DNA from: Flaccisagitta enflata
Taxonomy: Eukaryota; Chaetognatha; Sagittoidea; Aphragmophora
Direction: 5' to 3'
Assembly: GCA_965153355.1 (NCBI GenBank)
Contig: OZ231126.1
Location: 46,996,001 to 47,060,000 of the forward strand
DNA length: 64,000 nt
This document shows, in pieces, positions 12,441-25,351 of this stretch; within the stretch, counting starts at the first letter, position 1, and each line of letters opens with the position of its first letter. Under the pieces are notes generated by a model that saw nothing but the letters and a program-made list of their open reading frames with translations, was not told where the DNA came from and searched no databases. Both the position numbers and the translations under genes were made by a program.

Positions 12441-12970
12441 ACGGATGACGCGATAGAAAAACTGCATTATGGAAACGGAACGAGATTCTGGAAACTGCCA
12501 GAAAATTGACCGTTTCCGCATCCCTCAGAAGTTATAACTGAAATCGGAGATACCTTCCCACGCAATCTTACGAGGGTCGTGCTTGTAAATAGGATGAAAA
12601 GGATCATCTATTTGTGAATGTCGTAAGAAAGAGGATTAAGAATTTATAAAGGATGAGTAGAATAAAGATCGATCTTTCAATTCTATCGTCGTTTGAATTA
12701 AAAACAAAAAAAGCTCGTCTCCAAATATTTGACGAGTGTAAACTTTTAAGGACGCTTTTAAGACATCATGCTTCAAGTCAGGCAAATTAACGGGATCAGA
12801 TCTGTAGATGCACAAGATTGGATGTAAGATGGTCTAACACCAAAGTTCTTCGGTCGGTTCCTCACTTCTACCTTCCCTCCCATCCGTCCGCCGTATCTTA
12901 CAGTTGTCGGTCTGTCCTGTCGTGGATTCGTCCTCCGGATTCTCTTTTTCCTTTGGATACATGAAATTAT
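12441..12970. other. Intergenic, nothing recognised
   Basis: Mixed sequence. CCATCCGTCCGCC and GTCGGTCTGTCC near 12885-12915 are likely a decayed fragment of the hairpin-ended repeat's internal tandem; no ends are present. Confidence 0.4.
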
Positions 12971-12974
12971 AACG

Positions 12975-13105
12975 CATCCAAAATAGCAGCCTCTATAATA
13001 GCAGCCTCTATAATAGCAGCCTCTATAATAGCAGGCTCAAAAATAGCAGGCTCGAAAATAGCATGACGAGACTTTAGCAGCTCTATAATAGCATGACGAG
13101 ATCTC
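12975..13105 (+). repeat. 18-bp minisatellite (AATAGCAGCCTCTAT family)
   Basis: Units of AATAGCAGCCTCTATAAT repeat, drifting to AATAGCAGGCTCAAA and AATAGCATGACGAGA at the right end. Seven or eight degenerate units are recognisable. Confidence 0.85.
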
Positions 13106-13164
13106 TTGATTTGTCCGACGGCCTCCGACCTTTTTTAAGGCAGGCAGATTTGACCTGTTTTTTT

Positions 13165-13320
<156 letters not shown>

Positions 13321-13457
13321 ATTTGTCCGTGCAAATCGGCGACGAGGTTATTTTCTCTTATACTATGCCGGGTAGACTTAGGCGTGGAGATTTATCGACC
13401 TTGTTGAATGTCGTTAATTCTTTGGGAATTTCATTCATTCCGTCCTCAGGCAATCTC

Positions 13458-13710
<253 letters not shown>

Positions 13711-13722
13711 GAAAGAAAGAAA

Positions 13723-13860
13723 CCAGGCCGTATACACCCCCCCAGTCGCAGACGGGTGGGCGGGAGCGGAAAACAGAAATGTTATGTGACGGACGGACCG
13801 ACCAACAGACCGACCGACCAACACGGCAAGTTCTAGAGTCGCGTATCCGCGACTAAAAAA
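13723..13860 (+). repeat. Hairpin-ended repeat family, copy in head-to-tail trio (1)
   Basis: Begins CAGGCCGTATACACC, then CAGTCGCAGACGGGTGGGC and a GACCGACCAACAGACCGACC tandem, and ends in a perfect hairpin: AGTCGCG (13837-13843), loop TATC, CGCGACT (13848-13854), then six A. Followed by an AAAG-rich linker and a second copy. Confidence 0.9.
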
Positions 13861-13934
13861 AAAAGAATGTAAGAAAAAGAAAGCAAGAAAAAGAAATAAT
13901 GAAAAAGAAAGAAAGAAAAAGGAGGAAAGAAAGA

Positions 13935-14086
13935 AACAAGGCCGGATACACGGCCAATATCAGTCGCGGACAGGTGGGCAGGGGCGGAAATGCGCGTTTT
14001 CGCACTTTCTCAACTCGATCACCATGACCAACGGACCGACCGACGGACAAAGCCTTTTATAGAGTCGCTAGTCCGTGACTAAAAAA
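13935..14086 (+). repeat. Hairpin-ended repeat family, copy in head-to-tail trio (2)
   Basis: A clean full-length copy: AAGGCCGGATACACGG, CAGTCGCGGACAGGTGGGC, GGGGCGGAAATGCGCG, ACTCGATCACC, a GACC tandem, GACAAAGCCTTTTATAG, then the hairpin AGTCGC / GTGACT (14063-14080, one G-T pair) and A-tail. Confidence 0.9.
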
Positions 14087-14124
14087 GAAAGAAAGAAATG
14101 GAGCAAGCCAACCAGCAATCCATC

Positions 14125-14389
<265 letters not shown>

Positions 14390-14391
<2 letters not shown>

Positions 14392-14548
14392 GCCGGATAC
14401 ACGGCAGAACAGTCGCGGACGGTTGGGCAGGAGCAGTAATGCGAAAACCACTCGGAATTCATAAATGTGACCGACCGACCGACCGACCGACCGACAGACG
14501 GACCGACCGACAAGGCAAGGTGTAGAGTCGCGTGTCCGCGACTAAAAA
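14390..14548 (+). repeat. Hairpin-ended repeat family, copy in head-to-tail trio (3)
   Basis: AAGGCCGGATACACGGC follows the AAAG tract directly. The tandem is (GACC)6. The end is AGTCGCG (14526-14532), loop TGTC, CGCGACT (14537-14543), AAAAA. Confidence 0.9.
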
Positions 14549-14860
14549 CTAGTAAACAAAGAAAGAGAGAGAGGAGAAAAAAGATGAAAGCCGCACGATA
14601 TTATAAATTCGTCATTTAATCAATATTCAACGAGGAGGATCTTCCTCCAAAATGTTTGTCGTCGTCGTCTTGAGTTTAGAATGCTCATTCAACTTCCAAG
14701 AAGCGTCAAAACATTTCTTGCATTCCAAGTCATTACCGATTTCACTTGATGAATAGCTTTTTTTTATTTTCATTTAAAAAAATAGTGATTGTCAAAGCGG
14801 AAAAAAACATCCGTTTTGATCCATTAGAACTTAGAAGTCCATACATCTTCTTTCTTTTTT
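14549..14860. other. Intergenic, nothing recognised
   Basis: Mixed sequence with no supported feature. Confidence 0.4.
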
Positions 14861-14864
14861 ATTC

Positions 14865-15225
<361 letters not shown>

Positions 15226-15228
<3 letters not shown>

Positions 15229-15920
15229 AGGACATCCTTTTCCTTGTCTCACTTCTTCTTCTCATATCAAAACAAAATTTTGTGTTCATATTCTTTTAGT
15301 TTGAATAAATTTAACGTCATCCCAGATTCATCTGATCTTTGATTCTCCGTATCAGATCCTGGTTCAAGAGTCGCTGATTTTTGGCAATATGATCAACCTG
15401 AATGTGGAACCATTGAGGTAACGAGCATGTGACACGCATTGTACTATGTACATAGTACTACTTAGTGATACAGTATTCCTGGCTACCTCATATTGCGCAC
15501 TCACGAGTTTTATGTTGACAATGTGCATATTGAGGTGGCGAGCATGTGACACTCGAGTGTGTCAATATGCAAAAGGTCTTTTGATCAGCTCATCATCATC
15601 AAGGAGTATGGAGACACTAATTACAAGACACTAATTATTTTTATCTTATTCAGGGGGGAAATACTCAACTTTTCTCACCCCTAAAAAAAACAGTCTACTA
15701 GAGTTGAAACTCTTCAACAAATGACTAAAAAAAGTAAGAAGAGAATTACTCCCAAACTGACACTTATTCATAATGGCAAAAAGCATTATTTATTGATTTT
15801 GATTCGTTGGAAAAAGGGCGCGCGGGGGAAAAAGCCAGTTGATGCCGCCACTTTAGATAACACCTTGAAAAGATTAATCAAGTTGTGAAATCGCGCAAAG
15901 ATCTGAAGGATTTTCAGAGT
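15226..15920. other. Intergenic; short inverted motif pair
   Basis: No gene seen. TTGAGGT..CGAGCATGTGACAC occurs at about 15413 and again at 15529, a short direct repeat bracketing a ~115-bp segment with a GTACTATGTACATAGTAC palindrome at 15439. Confidence 0.45.
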
Positions 15921-15922
15921 TG

Positions 15923-15925
<3 letters not shown>

Positions 15926-15980
<55 letters not shown>
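15926..15980. repeat. (AG)n microsatellite
   Basis: About 55 bp of AG dinucleotide. Confidence 0.9.
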
Positions 15981-15983
<3 letters not shown>

Positions 15984-16127
15984 GAGCAACCTCGATTCGG
16001 TTTTTGGCAAAAACATAACCAGTAGTAAGGATAGGGGGTAATACCTGATATAAATTTTGAAAACAGTCGAGAACGGGAGCTTTTGTGGAGAGGGTTTGGT
16101 AAAGCATAAACAACGTCGAAATAAGAC

Positions 16128-16314
16128 AAGGCCTGCTACCCAGCTACCCCAGTCGCATGCGGGAGGGGCAGGGGCAGTACTAGAGAGGGTTTCTAGGGTA
16201 TTGTGGGCAGGAGCAGTAAGCTAAAAAAGCCAAAAAAATCATAAGAGGACCGACCAACCAACTGACGTACGGACAAAGCGGGGTGTAGAGTCGCGTAACA
16301 CGGGTCTTAAAAAA
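16128..16314 (+). repeat. Hairpin-ended repeat family, long subtype
   Basis: AAGGCCTGCTACCCAGCTAC, CAGTCGCATGCGGGAGGGGC, GGGCAGGAGCAGTAAGC, GACCGACCAACCAACTGACG, GACAAAGCGGGGTGTAG, then a damaged hairpin AGTCGCGTAACACGGGTCTT and A-tail. Confidence 0.85.
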
Positions 16315-16533
16315 CACAGGAAAGTGAAATGGAGGAGAGATAAAGGTAGGAGTGGACTGTGGAGAGATAAAAGTAGAAGATGAACGAGAAAAAAATCATG
16401 TAATAGATGTTTAAGGGGAATTCTTTAAGAGGATTAGTAAAAACAGCTCGATCAAGACCTGGAAAAGAGAACAATGAGGCAAAAGCTTAAAGGAGGTGTT
16501 GTTGTCGTATTAGGGAGAGTGTGGAAAAGAAGC

Positions 16534-16795
<262 letters not shown>

Positions 16796-16815
16796 CCGAA
16801 GCATCTTAAATACGC

Positions 16816-17024
16816 GTTTTTAGTCACGCGACTTTATAATCCGCCATGTCGGTTGGTTAGTTAATCGGTCCCTCCATCCGTCCATCACGCTTAGTTATTT
16901 TTGCTTAGTATTTTTTGGCGTTCATGGGCGCTTCCGGCATTTCTTCTCCTGCTTGGTTAGCCTTTTTTATCACTGCCCCTGCCGACCTGAACGTGACTTA
17001 GGTTGCCGTGTATACAGCCTTGTT
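16816..17024 (-). repeat. Hairpin-ended repeat family, diverged copy
   Basis: Minus-strand copy. The plus strand shows TTTTTAGTCACGCGACT at 16816, a GGTC/CATCCGTCC tandem, CACTGCCCCTGCC, and the 5' end GCCGTGTATACAGCCTTG near 17020. The hairpin has shrunk by deletion to AGTC..GACT. Confidence 0.75.
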
Positions 17025-17033
17025 TCACTATCC

Positions 17034-17126
17034 AACTCGAGCGTGACCGCGATCGACACCCAACCGACAGACCGACGGACGAACAAAGCCTTATTAGTAG
17101 AGTCGTTTGTCAGCGACTTAAAAAAG
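17034..17126 (+). repeat. Hairpin-ended repeat family, 3' fragment
   Basis: AACTCGAGCGTGACCGCGATC, CCGACAGACCGACGGACG, CAAAGCCTTATTAGTAGAG, then the hairpin AGTCG..CGACT and A-tail. It abuts the 5' end of the preceding minus-strand copy, so the two lie 5' to 5'. Confidence 0.8.
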
Positions 17127-17428
17127 AATACAAGAATAAGAGGGAAAACATATTCTTCAACTACGAGTGGAAAACGTATTAAACATAATTCATGAATAAA
17201 TGATAAAAATGGTAGGAGGAGATAGTGGAGCGGGAGGATGATCCTCATGTTTTATTCCTTGCTTTATTTTTTTCAGCCACGTAGAATCAATTATTAAAGG
17301 ATTTTCCGTTACTTTCATCTACTTACGATTCGAGTTTCATTATTTCCTCAATTAAGTTGTATTGTCTGGTTCTTTATCAAGCACCAAGCATTAGGTCACC
17401 TGGGTGCACTTCTAAGTAATCTTAGGAC

Positions 17429-17865
17429 ACTTTTCTTTTCTTTTTATAAGAACCAAGTTTATAAGAGCGTTAGGCTTAAAATCCTTAAAAAATTTTAAAA
17501 CATGCTAAAAATATTGGCAGCGTGCATTTTTTAAAAAATTTAAGAACTTAAAAATCTTTTAATATTTAGAAACATGCTAAAAATATTAGAAAGCTTCATT
17601 TTTCCATTGAAAATAATAAACCAGGATATTCTTTTATTCTTATAGTGGTTTTACTCCATTTTCATTCACTTAGAATTTCGAATCTGCCGCTTTGTTGTTT
17701 TATTGACATTTTTCCTCATTTTGTTTTATAAGACAAACTTTAACCTAACAAGAATGTTCTTTTTTAAAGTTAAAAACTGTGTTTGAATTAAGAACAATTT
17801 TAAAACATTTAAGCTTTTAAACTGTCCAAAAAGTGGCGTGCCTATAAAAAGAAATAAGTGTATAT
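17429..17865. mobile_element. Diverged TIR element related to the 59.6-kb MITE
   Basis: The left end CACTTTTCTTTTCTTTTTAT then AAGAACCAAG, and the right end TATAAAAAGAAATAAGTGTA, match in inverse the 156-bp element at 59620-59775. The interior is A/T-rich with AAACATGCTAAAAATATT twice. No frame is present. Confidence 0.55.
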
Positions 17866-18093
17866 CTTGTTACTTCTGAAATCACGCCAACATTTCTTTC
17901 TTTTGCTTTCGCCGATTAACGATTCTATAAGTAGCTTCTTTCTTTACCTTTTTCTTTACTTTTTCTTGATTTTCCCCTTCCTTAGCAGCGCGGCATTCCT
18001 TACGATTAACTCGGTTATTTTGGCACTTTCAAGTCTGCGTCGTCGTCGTCGTTGGTATAGAAAATTTTTTGCTGCTCCTGGTTTTGCAATAGG

Positions 18094-18094
<1 letters not shown>

Positions 18095-18184
<90 letters not shown>

Positions 18185-18226
18185 TATAGCACAGACAGAC
18201 AAGACAGAACATTTGCATTTTTCCCT

Positions 18227-18258
<32 letters not shown>

Positions 18259-18445
18259 AGAGAAGATGGTAATAAGAATATAATTATGTACTTGTAGCTA
18301 TTTGTTTTTGGGAGAGAGTGTTTTGCATGGAAATGAATGGGAAAATATTTTGCACCATCCTTGAAAAGAAGAGAGATAATCCGCAGATGTTAGACCATAG
18401 GAGGTCAAGAAGGATGAGAGAGAGAGAGAGAGAGAGAGAAAGATT
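18095..18445. repeat. (AG)n microsatellites, three tracts
   Basis: Tracts at 18095-18182, 18226-18262 and 18414-18441 separated by unique sequence. Confidence 0.9.
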
Positions 18446-20464
18446 TTGAAGAGATAAGTTAATGAGAGAGTTCTTAGAGAGAGAGATAAAAAAATTATTT
18501 TTGCACTAAGAGCTCCAAAAAAAAAATAGCATACATGGGGAAAGCATAAAAACAACCGAAAACTAATGTCATGTTGAAATAAAGTTTTAGCTTACAGATG
18601 TTTATTAGAAAAATGTTTGGAGAGGCAAAAACATTGTAAACAAGAAAAAAAGTAACTTATTTGTAAAAAATGGGTTTTATTACCTTTGATAACATGTAAG
18701 CCATTTAAAAACAAAGACACTACTTATTATTTTGCATGAAGTTTCAACATTCCAAATAAGTTCTTAAAAATAAAATAAAAAATGGGTGGATTGACCAAAC
18801 AACATGTAAGGCCAAGACGCGTGCCTACTTATATTTTATGAAGTTCTATTGTCTATTGATAGGACGATGCGTTCTGAGTTGACAAAAAGACATAGTCAGT
18901 TTTAGCATAGACAGAGTGCCTAAGTTCAGAAAGTTCTTTAAGCTCTGAAAACGGTAAGGCCTATTTTCGTACATGGGTGGGCAGACAGAGTGATTAAGAA
19001 GTTATTTCATGGTCAAACCGGGCCGAAAAAACTGACATGAAATGAAAATCCCCTAAAGTCCAGGTTGTTGTAGAAAATAGAAAGTCTTGAAAATTTGAAC
19101 ATTTTGCTTCAAAAAGTTTCCTCTTCAATCAAAATGGTAAGCCAATATCAAACCAACCCTGACATTGGATGACAGTTTTTAATTTTTCTTTTCATTGTTC
19201 ACAAAAGCCAATAAACAACCCTCCCTATGTAAATTTTCAGCAAAAATTGGGACAAAAGAGCCATCTTCCTGCTAAGTGCTGCCACTGTGATATTGGGGTA
19301 AACTATTTCATGAATCTCTGTAAAGTAAAAACAAAAGGCTTCCTACTAGAAGGTGTTGGAAAGGAGCTGCAGCTGGAAAGAATGAGGAGGAAGAGCATGC
19401 TTTAGAAATTCAGTCTCAGAGACCAAACTTGTAACAGTATAGTCTTAGACTAGTCTCAGTCTTGTGTCCAATGCCAGAGCCAGAGGAAGGAAAGATTAAC
19501 CAAGCCAAGCAACGCCAAGTCAACCAGTCCAGATGAAGCTAAGATAGACCACAAAAGCCACCCAGGCTTACTTATGCCATGCCAAGCCAAGCCAAGCCAA
19601 CCCAAGCCAAACCAAGCTTAACCATAGCAGACCTAGCCACCTAATTTCTCCAATGCAAAGCCAAGTTATGCCAAGCCACACAAGTGCTCTTTATTCCCTA
19701 TTTCTCATTTTTGTTGGAATTATCTTCCATCCATTTTTTGGTTTTAGGAGTTTATGAATTTCTAATTTTTGATTTTCATTGATCTGGACTGTGAAATTTC
19801 ACCCTTTAGATGAAAAATGAACCAACCACTGGCAGGGGGGCTGAAACAAACATTAAATTGTTTGAATATAAAACCCTGAGCAAGCAACACATATTCTATC
19901 ATTCACTGAAAATTGAAAAACTCAAAGACGAATCTATGCTGTTGATTGATCCCGCCATAAATGTGTATGAAATATCTTTTTTGTCAATTTTTCCTTAAAG
20001 AAATTTGATGTATAAATCAATTGCTTTATTTATAGCAAGATAACAAACTGACAACAATATGCAAATCCAATGTGGAAGTGAAATAGAAAAACAACTTTGA
20101 AATTTACACCTCAAAAATCGGGGATGTGAATTATACAAGACACAGCAATCATGACACGGATGGTTGAGCAACAGTGCTGCAAAAACACTTGTAATCCAAA
20201 AAAGAAACAGACTAACATGGCAAGTGAATGCAATTAGAATTCATCAGGATATCAGTAAAGTTTTAAAAGAAGTAAAGAACATTTTCTTAGAATCTTCATA
20301 CATTGTTTGATAAGGATTAAGAACAAGTAATTGAAAACATTTCGTTTGAAATATATTTGACAAATTCAATCCAAAACATGATCTTCTACTTTTTCTTACT
20401 CTGTAGGTGAATATTGGATTTCCTACATTATTATCATAAAATTGCATATTTTCAAATAGGACGT
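18446..20464. other. Intergenic; CCAAG-rich short tandem at 19497-19680
   Basis: Two kilobases of A/T-rich sequence with no supported gene. Between 19497 and 19680 GCCAAGCC-type pentamers recur in degenerate form. Short frames (for example at 19169 and 19810) lack any recognisable motif or codon signature. Confidence 0.5.
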
Positions 20465-21045
20465 AAAGCATGAGACTACTAGTACGGTCCAGAAAAGTAT
20501 CATTTTGAGAAATCAAGTGGTGGAAAAGGCGTTTCGAAACCCATTTTTCATGCTGAAGCCAGTGGTAATGGTCCCGAGGCTGTAAAATGATCGGATACCC
20601 CACAACATTTGCCCTGAATGAGCATACACACCAATTTTGACATATTTCAGCCATTTTTGATCATATTTGTGGTGTTTTAATATGCCTCTCTCTAAAAAAA
20701 GCATAAAAGCCACTCTGATTGATTTTTACAATAAAACAATACTTTATCATACATTTTTGAAACATTTTTACATCAAATAATGTGTTTTTCCACTCCTGCG
20801 GCCCCGTATCGAGCATGAAATTCCAATTCTTGACAGTTTATTCCTTTTTTTACTGTTGTTGCTGTTGTTTTTGTTGTTCTTGTTCTCATTGTTGCTGTTG
20901 TTGTTGCTATTGTTGTTGTTGTTGATGTAGTTGTTGTTGTTGTTGCTGTTAATGCTGCTGCTGTTGTTGTTGTTGTTGTTGTTGCTATAAAGTTTTCATT
21001 CCGTGATTTTTGAAAAATTAGTATTTTTCCCCTTTATCTTGAGAA
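20465..21045. repeat. Left arm of 5.7-kb inverted repeat
   Basis: The reverse complement matches 25570-26160 along its length (for example CACAACATTTGCCCTGAATG, TGTGGTGTTTTAAT, GAAAAATTAGTATTTTTCCCC), including a variable GTT-rich tract at 20860-20990 in the same relative place. Divergence is moderate, so this is an old duplication or a large foldback. Confidence 0.85.
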
Positions 21046-21160
21046 AAGTAGCTGTAGTTGATGCTGATGCTGATTTTGTTGTTGTTGTTGTTGTTATTGT
21101 TGTTGTTGTTGTTGTTATTTTTGTTATTTATTCTTGTTGTTGTTGTTGTGATTTTGTAAG
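20860..21160. repeat. (GTT)n interrupted microsatellite
   Basis: Two GTT-rich tracts with GCT and GAT interruptions; the first is inside the inverted-repeat arm. Another short GTT tract is at 21454-21500. Confidence 0.9.
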
Positions 21161-21191
21161 TAGATATCATTTGATTTTTGACAACTCAATA

Positions 21192-21420
21192 TTTTTAGTC
21201 GCTTGCTACGCGACTCTACAACCCTCTTTGTCAGTCTGTCGGTGCGTCCATCGGTCCGTTCGTCAGTCCATTGGTTGGTCTGTCCATTGGTCTGTCACAC
21301 TTTTCTTTTTTTTGGTGTTGCGGTCTTTTGCCCCACTGCTCCTGCCCATATGATTAAGTGACCTCAAATACAGCCCCTGCCCACCCGCAAGCGACTGGGG
21401 TAGCGCGTATGCGGCCTTGT
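21192..21420 (-). repeat. Hairpin-ended repeat family, long subtype, full length
   Basis: The plus strand shows TTTTTAGTCGCTTGCTACGC then GACTCTACA, a GTCC/GTCG tandem, CACACTTTTCTTTTTTTTGG, CACTGCTCCTGCCCATATGA, the motif CCTCAAATACAGCCCCTGCC, CAAGCGACTGGGGTAGCGCG and GCGGCCTTGT. Read on the minus strand this is the complete long subtype. Confidence 0.9.
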
Positions 21421-21453
21421 TTATCTATGCAAAGCATCTGCCTCTCAGTGAAA

Positions 21454-21491
<38 letters not shown>

Positions 21492-21906
21492 TTGTTGTTT
21501 TCATTGTCATTTTATGTACTTTTTTTCCTTTCCTATTGTAATTGCTATTGAAATTGTTTATCTCATTCAAAGCGTTCATCCTTCAATCAGATCATTTATT
21601 ACTGTAAGTTTTATTTGTTGAAATTCAATTGTTTGACAAAAAGAAACCATTATCAAAAACAGAAATAACTTTATTTTCTTAAAAATCAACTTTTCTTAGT
21701 TGAATTGAAAACAAGAATAATACAGTCATATCTTTTCCTACAAATGACCAATCTTGACTGACTTGTCCTATTTTCATTATTTTTGCTGAAGAATGCACCA
21801 CTGCCAACACTCGGTGTAGACTGACTAGTGACTAGTCTAGTGTCTAGTGTCTAGTGTCTAGATTAAAATGGAGTCCGCTCAGTTCAGTGTTTCTTCCACC
21901 TAAATC

Positions 21907-22086
21907 ATGACTGAGCTTTGCCGCAGAAGGGTTGACCCCCTTCCCTCAACTTCACCGGCGCCAAAGCATCTCAAACCTACTGTCAAGCACTCTCCATGGC
22001 AAAAAATCAATGAAGAACTTGGTCTTCATTTTCCGCTTGAGGATTTCCTTGGTGCAGAGGTGCCAAAAAATGGCCAGGTGTTTTGA
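21907..22086 (+). pseudogene. Possible decayed coding fragment (unrecognised)
   Basis: A 59-codon frame beginning MTELCRRRVDPLPSTSPAPK and ending ...VPKNGQVF is less repetitive than its surroundings. The same frame past the stop still reads protein-like (HLSHFRQEESCLPHR) before further stops. I do not recognise a family. It could be a relic of a mobile-element or host gene, or chance. Confidence 0.25.
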
Positions 22087-22980
22087 CATTTGAGCCATTT
22101 TCGTCAAGAAGAGTCTTGCCTGCCTCACCGTGGTGCAACGTCAATCCTAGTGGGTTTCCGAGCGCCTAATCTTTCTCACATTGTGTTTGGAGGAAAGAGC
22201 TGCCATCGCTGCTGTGCTTTTCTCAATTAAGCCGGAGACCCAGGTGGAGCAAGGGAAGCCAAAATTCCCAGTTCTCAGGCAAGACTTTGTTGGGCCTCAG
22301 TCGTGGGTTTTTTTTCGATCATCTTGCGATGCTGGATCGTAAGAATTCCACTCAGCAACTGTTGGATGATGCTTTAATTGCGTTGAAATCAATCGTCAAT
22401 GGTCTCCGTCCCCTCCCTCTGTTGGCTATCAAGGCCTCAAATTTGCCCTCCCAGCCTTCAATTTAGCCCTCCATGCCTTAAATCAGCCTGCCAGGCTTCA
22501 AATAGAAAGCGGTCACGCAACTGCTCCAAGTCATTGAAATCTATCATTACAAAACGCTGGATTTCCGCGCGAAAATGAGTTTGATATACGTATATCAATT
22601 GTTGTTTAATGGGTTTATAATAAAGTATATGTTTACATGGGGAGAAATCTGCTGAAACACACCTTAGACTGTCAGGAAATGTAAAAAAAAGCGATGAAAA
22701 ACAAGTAACGTAATCCATAGAAATTGCCAGAAGTTCTTTTAACTTTGAGCATACAGAGAGGGTCTCAGTTTTCGTGTATCAAGTTTATATGACAGGCAAC
22801 TCCAAGTACTGTATGAGTCTGGTTTCAAAAAAAATTTTCTCTGCTGCGCTCCCCTTCTACTGATCGCATTTTTTCATGGCACATAAGCCTAAATACTATT
22901 GCGCAGCTAAACAGCTTTAAAAGAAGGATAGTGCTGTGGACAATTTTTTAAATCCAGTTTCTGTTTAATAATTCCTTTCA
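22087..22980. other. Intergenic; fragment of GC-palindrome repeat interior
   Basis: 22429-22503 holds three to four ~21-bp units (GCCTCAAATTTGCCCTCC and variants) as found inside the composite repeat at 55751. The rest shows nothing I can support. Confidence 0.5.
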
Positions 22981-22984
22981 TATA

Positions 22985-23473
22985 CACGCACTTGACTGAG
23001 TAACAACGGGTTATTTTTTTCTGAGGCTCAATGTTGTTATTTGAATAACAATGTGAGGCTCAAACCGTTGCTAAACTGTTGTTATTTTTTTCTCATCAAT
23101 CTTCTAATGTAACGATCGATTAGGATGTCTGTACTTCCATTCCTTTTGCTGCTTTCTCTGGAATGAAAGGGATCTGGGGTAGGAATGAAATGAAGGAGAA
23201 GAATCATTCAAAATAAGGATCAAAATGTTGTTATAACTAAAATACAGAAGAAAAAGCCACCCCTTCTTCAAAACCGCCGCATGTTACAATTGAATGCAAC
23301 GGAAATTATAGCGAATCTAAGAGAAAAGTTATTATTGGTTGGACATGAGGCTGAAATGTTGTTATATTTTTGATTTTCTGAGGCTGACAATGTTGCTACA
23401 AATGTTCTTATTTTTTTTACATTTTGAGCCTCAACGTTGTTATAAAGAAGGTTGTTACTCAGTCAAGTGCGTG
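22985..23473. mobile_element. Foldback MITE with TA target site (489 bp)
   Basis: The ends CACGCACTTGACTGAGTAAC and GTTACTCAGTCAAGTGCGTG are perfect inverted repeats flanked by TA at 22983-22984 and 23474-23475. The interior repeats GAGGCTCAA.GTTGTTAT in both orientations. TA flanks suggest Tc1/mariner-type mobilisation. No transposase frame. Confidence 0.85.
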
Positions 23474-23475
23474 TA

Positions 23476-23817
23476 CCGTATTTCTTGCATTTATCGCCCC
23501 CCCTCTAATTAGCGCCCCCCCCTTTTTCATGAAATGATGAGCTAATGATGAGAGTGATTTTTTTTTAAAGTTAAAGAAATTTTATTGGAAATAAGATTTG
23601 TTTGGCAAAAGCCATATGAGTATGAGATTTGATACAACAAAATATCCTCTTTTTAGTGATTTGCTGATTTGAATTATAAGAAAATTGTCAGAAAGTGTAA
23701 ATTTCATAGAATATTAATAATATATTAGTGAAAAGGGGGCGCTAATTGCAGGTTTAAAATAACAATGTTTCATTTCAATTTCAAAAGCGCCCGGGGCGCT
23801 AATTACAAGAAATACGG
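23476..23817. mobile_element. TIR MITE with TA target site (342 bp)
   Basis: CCGTATTTCTTGCATTTATC and the inverse end TACAAGAAATACGG are inverted repeats, followed by CGCCCCCCC and preceded by GGGGCGCTAAT respectively. TA flanks lie at 23474-23475 and 23818-23819. It abuts the previous MITE and shares its TA. Confidence 0.85.
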
Positions 23818-23934
23818 TATATATAAAAGATGAACCCGGTTATTAATATACTTATACTTCTGATAGTGCTTAATTAAGACTATTTAAACAAAGTTTTTCT
23901 AAGTGACAAAGAATTTTTAGGCATCCCCTTACTA

Positions 23935-24298
23935 CTTCAAATCAGCCCCCCCCCCTGCCTAAATCTGACCTCCAGACCTCAAATCTGTCCTTCAGACTTT
24001 CAATTAGCCCTCCAAGCAATGAAACAGCCGTCTGTGACTCAAGTTTGCCTTTCAAACCTCAAATCTGCTCTCCAAGCCTTAATTCTGCCCTCCAGCCTTC
24101 AAATATGGCCTAAATCAGTCATCTAAGGCCTGAAATATACCTCTCAGGATTCCCCCTTTGTTCTACAGGACATCGGCCCTTTGGGGCCACTGCCCTGCTC
24201 TCCCTCCACTTCTTCACTGGATCACTCCCAGCAGGTCATCGGGTACCGCTGACCATGTGCGATCCTTGGATGACTAGTTACTACATCTTCTGCTTACC
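23935..24298 (+). repeat. GC-palindrome composite repeat, 3' half with tail
   Basis: Tandem ~21-bp units (CTCAAATCTGCCCTCCAGAC variants) from 23935 to 24150, then TTCTACAGGACATCGGCCCT, GGGGCCACTGCCC, and the ~100-bp tail ending GGTACCGCTGACCATGTGCG and CCTTGGATGACTAGTTAC. The same tail occurs at 56252 and, inverted, at 56934. Confidence 0.85.
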
Positions 24299-25350
24299 TG
24301 CATGTGATAAGGGAATCTGGGTATAACCATGGCCAAAAAAAAAAGTAGGCGCTCAATTTTTATCATTTAATTGAAAACCAGTCACACTTTTTACTTGAAA
24401 TCTATGAGCTTTTTAAAGACCTTCAAAAACTCTGCAAATCTGGACTGAGCAGAAATTTGTGACTCAAGTCGTGTAGAAATGACATAAGATTGAAGTTCAA
24501 CACTCATTTTTCAAAATGCCAAAATGAGCAGATTTCATCATCTGTGAACAAGGCACTATTTTACTTACTTTTTCTGCAGATGGAAGTAATGAAATAAATG
24601 GAATAAAATTAAAGGTAAAAATGAAGTATTTTTAATTCTCTACAAGATGAAACCAAGCAAAATTCTTGATTCCACTTTGTTTAAAGGCTGTATTAATTCA
24701 AAGTTGGTTACTCTAAAAACATTTCTTAACATATTCGAGATTTTTGAGTAGTTGTCTTTAGAATATCATAACTTCTAAAATTTTGAAGCCAGAATGTTCG
24801 GAAAGAGCTCAAATGAAAGATCTTTCAAAGCTCTTTAAAACCATCATAGATTTTAAGGGTTTACCATCTTTAGTAACCAAGCAATCAACAATCAAAACAT
24901 TGCGTCTACTTTTTTTTTTTTTGCCATGGTTAATTGTCAATTTCTTTCCAAAGAACTTTGGGCCTCGGGATGCGATGTTGCGTTCTGGCATATTTCAGCA
25001 ACCAAAGGTTCTTTAAGGAGACTCAAAAAATCTGCTATCCAAAAGCTACAGAATTCTTAGTTGAATCTTTCGCCCTGTCACTTAGTGATATTTTTCTTTT
25101 TGCCCCATTAGCCCTTGCACCTCATAATCTACAACAGAAATTAGTGAAATTAAAACCCGAGCCAACCCCCAGCAACCTCGGGGTTGCTCGGGGTTGCTTG
25201 GGGTTGATTGGGGTTGCCTCTAGCAAATAATTGAAGGATTTCCCTGAGCACTCCCCTCTTTAGTGTATTGTGTTGGATGACATGAAGACTTGTCAATCAT
25301 CGTCTCAATTACTGAATTAGTTAAGAGAATGATGATTAATTTTTAGTCAG
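24299..25350. other. Intergenic; short GGGGTTGC tandem
   Basis: No gene supported. At 25175-25215 GGGGTTGCTC-type units repeat about five times. Frames at 24783 and 24934 have no recognisable domain. Confidence 0.45.
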
Positions 25351-25351
25351 A

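Noticed and set aside
13935-14086. Hairpin-ended family as a tRNA-derived SINE
   Set aside because: I see no A box and no convincing B box in either orientation (GGTGATCGAGTT is the nearest).
13935-14086. Hammerhead ribozyme or retrozyme in the repeat
   Set aside because: The core CTGATGA and GAAAC elements are absent.
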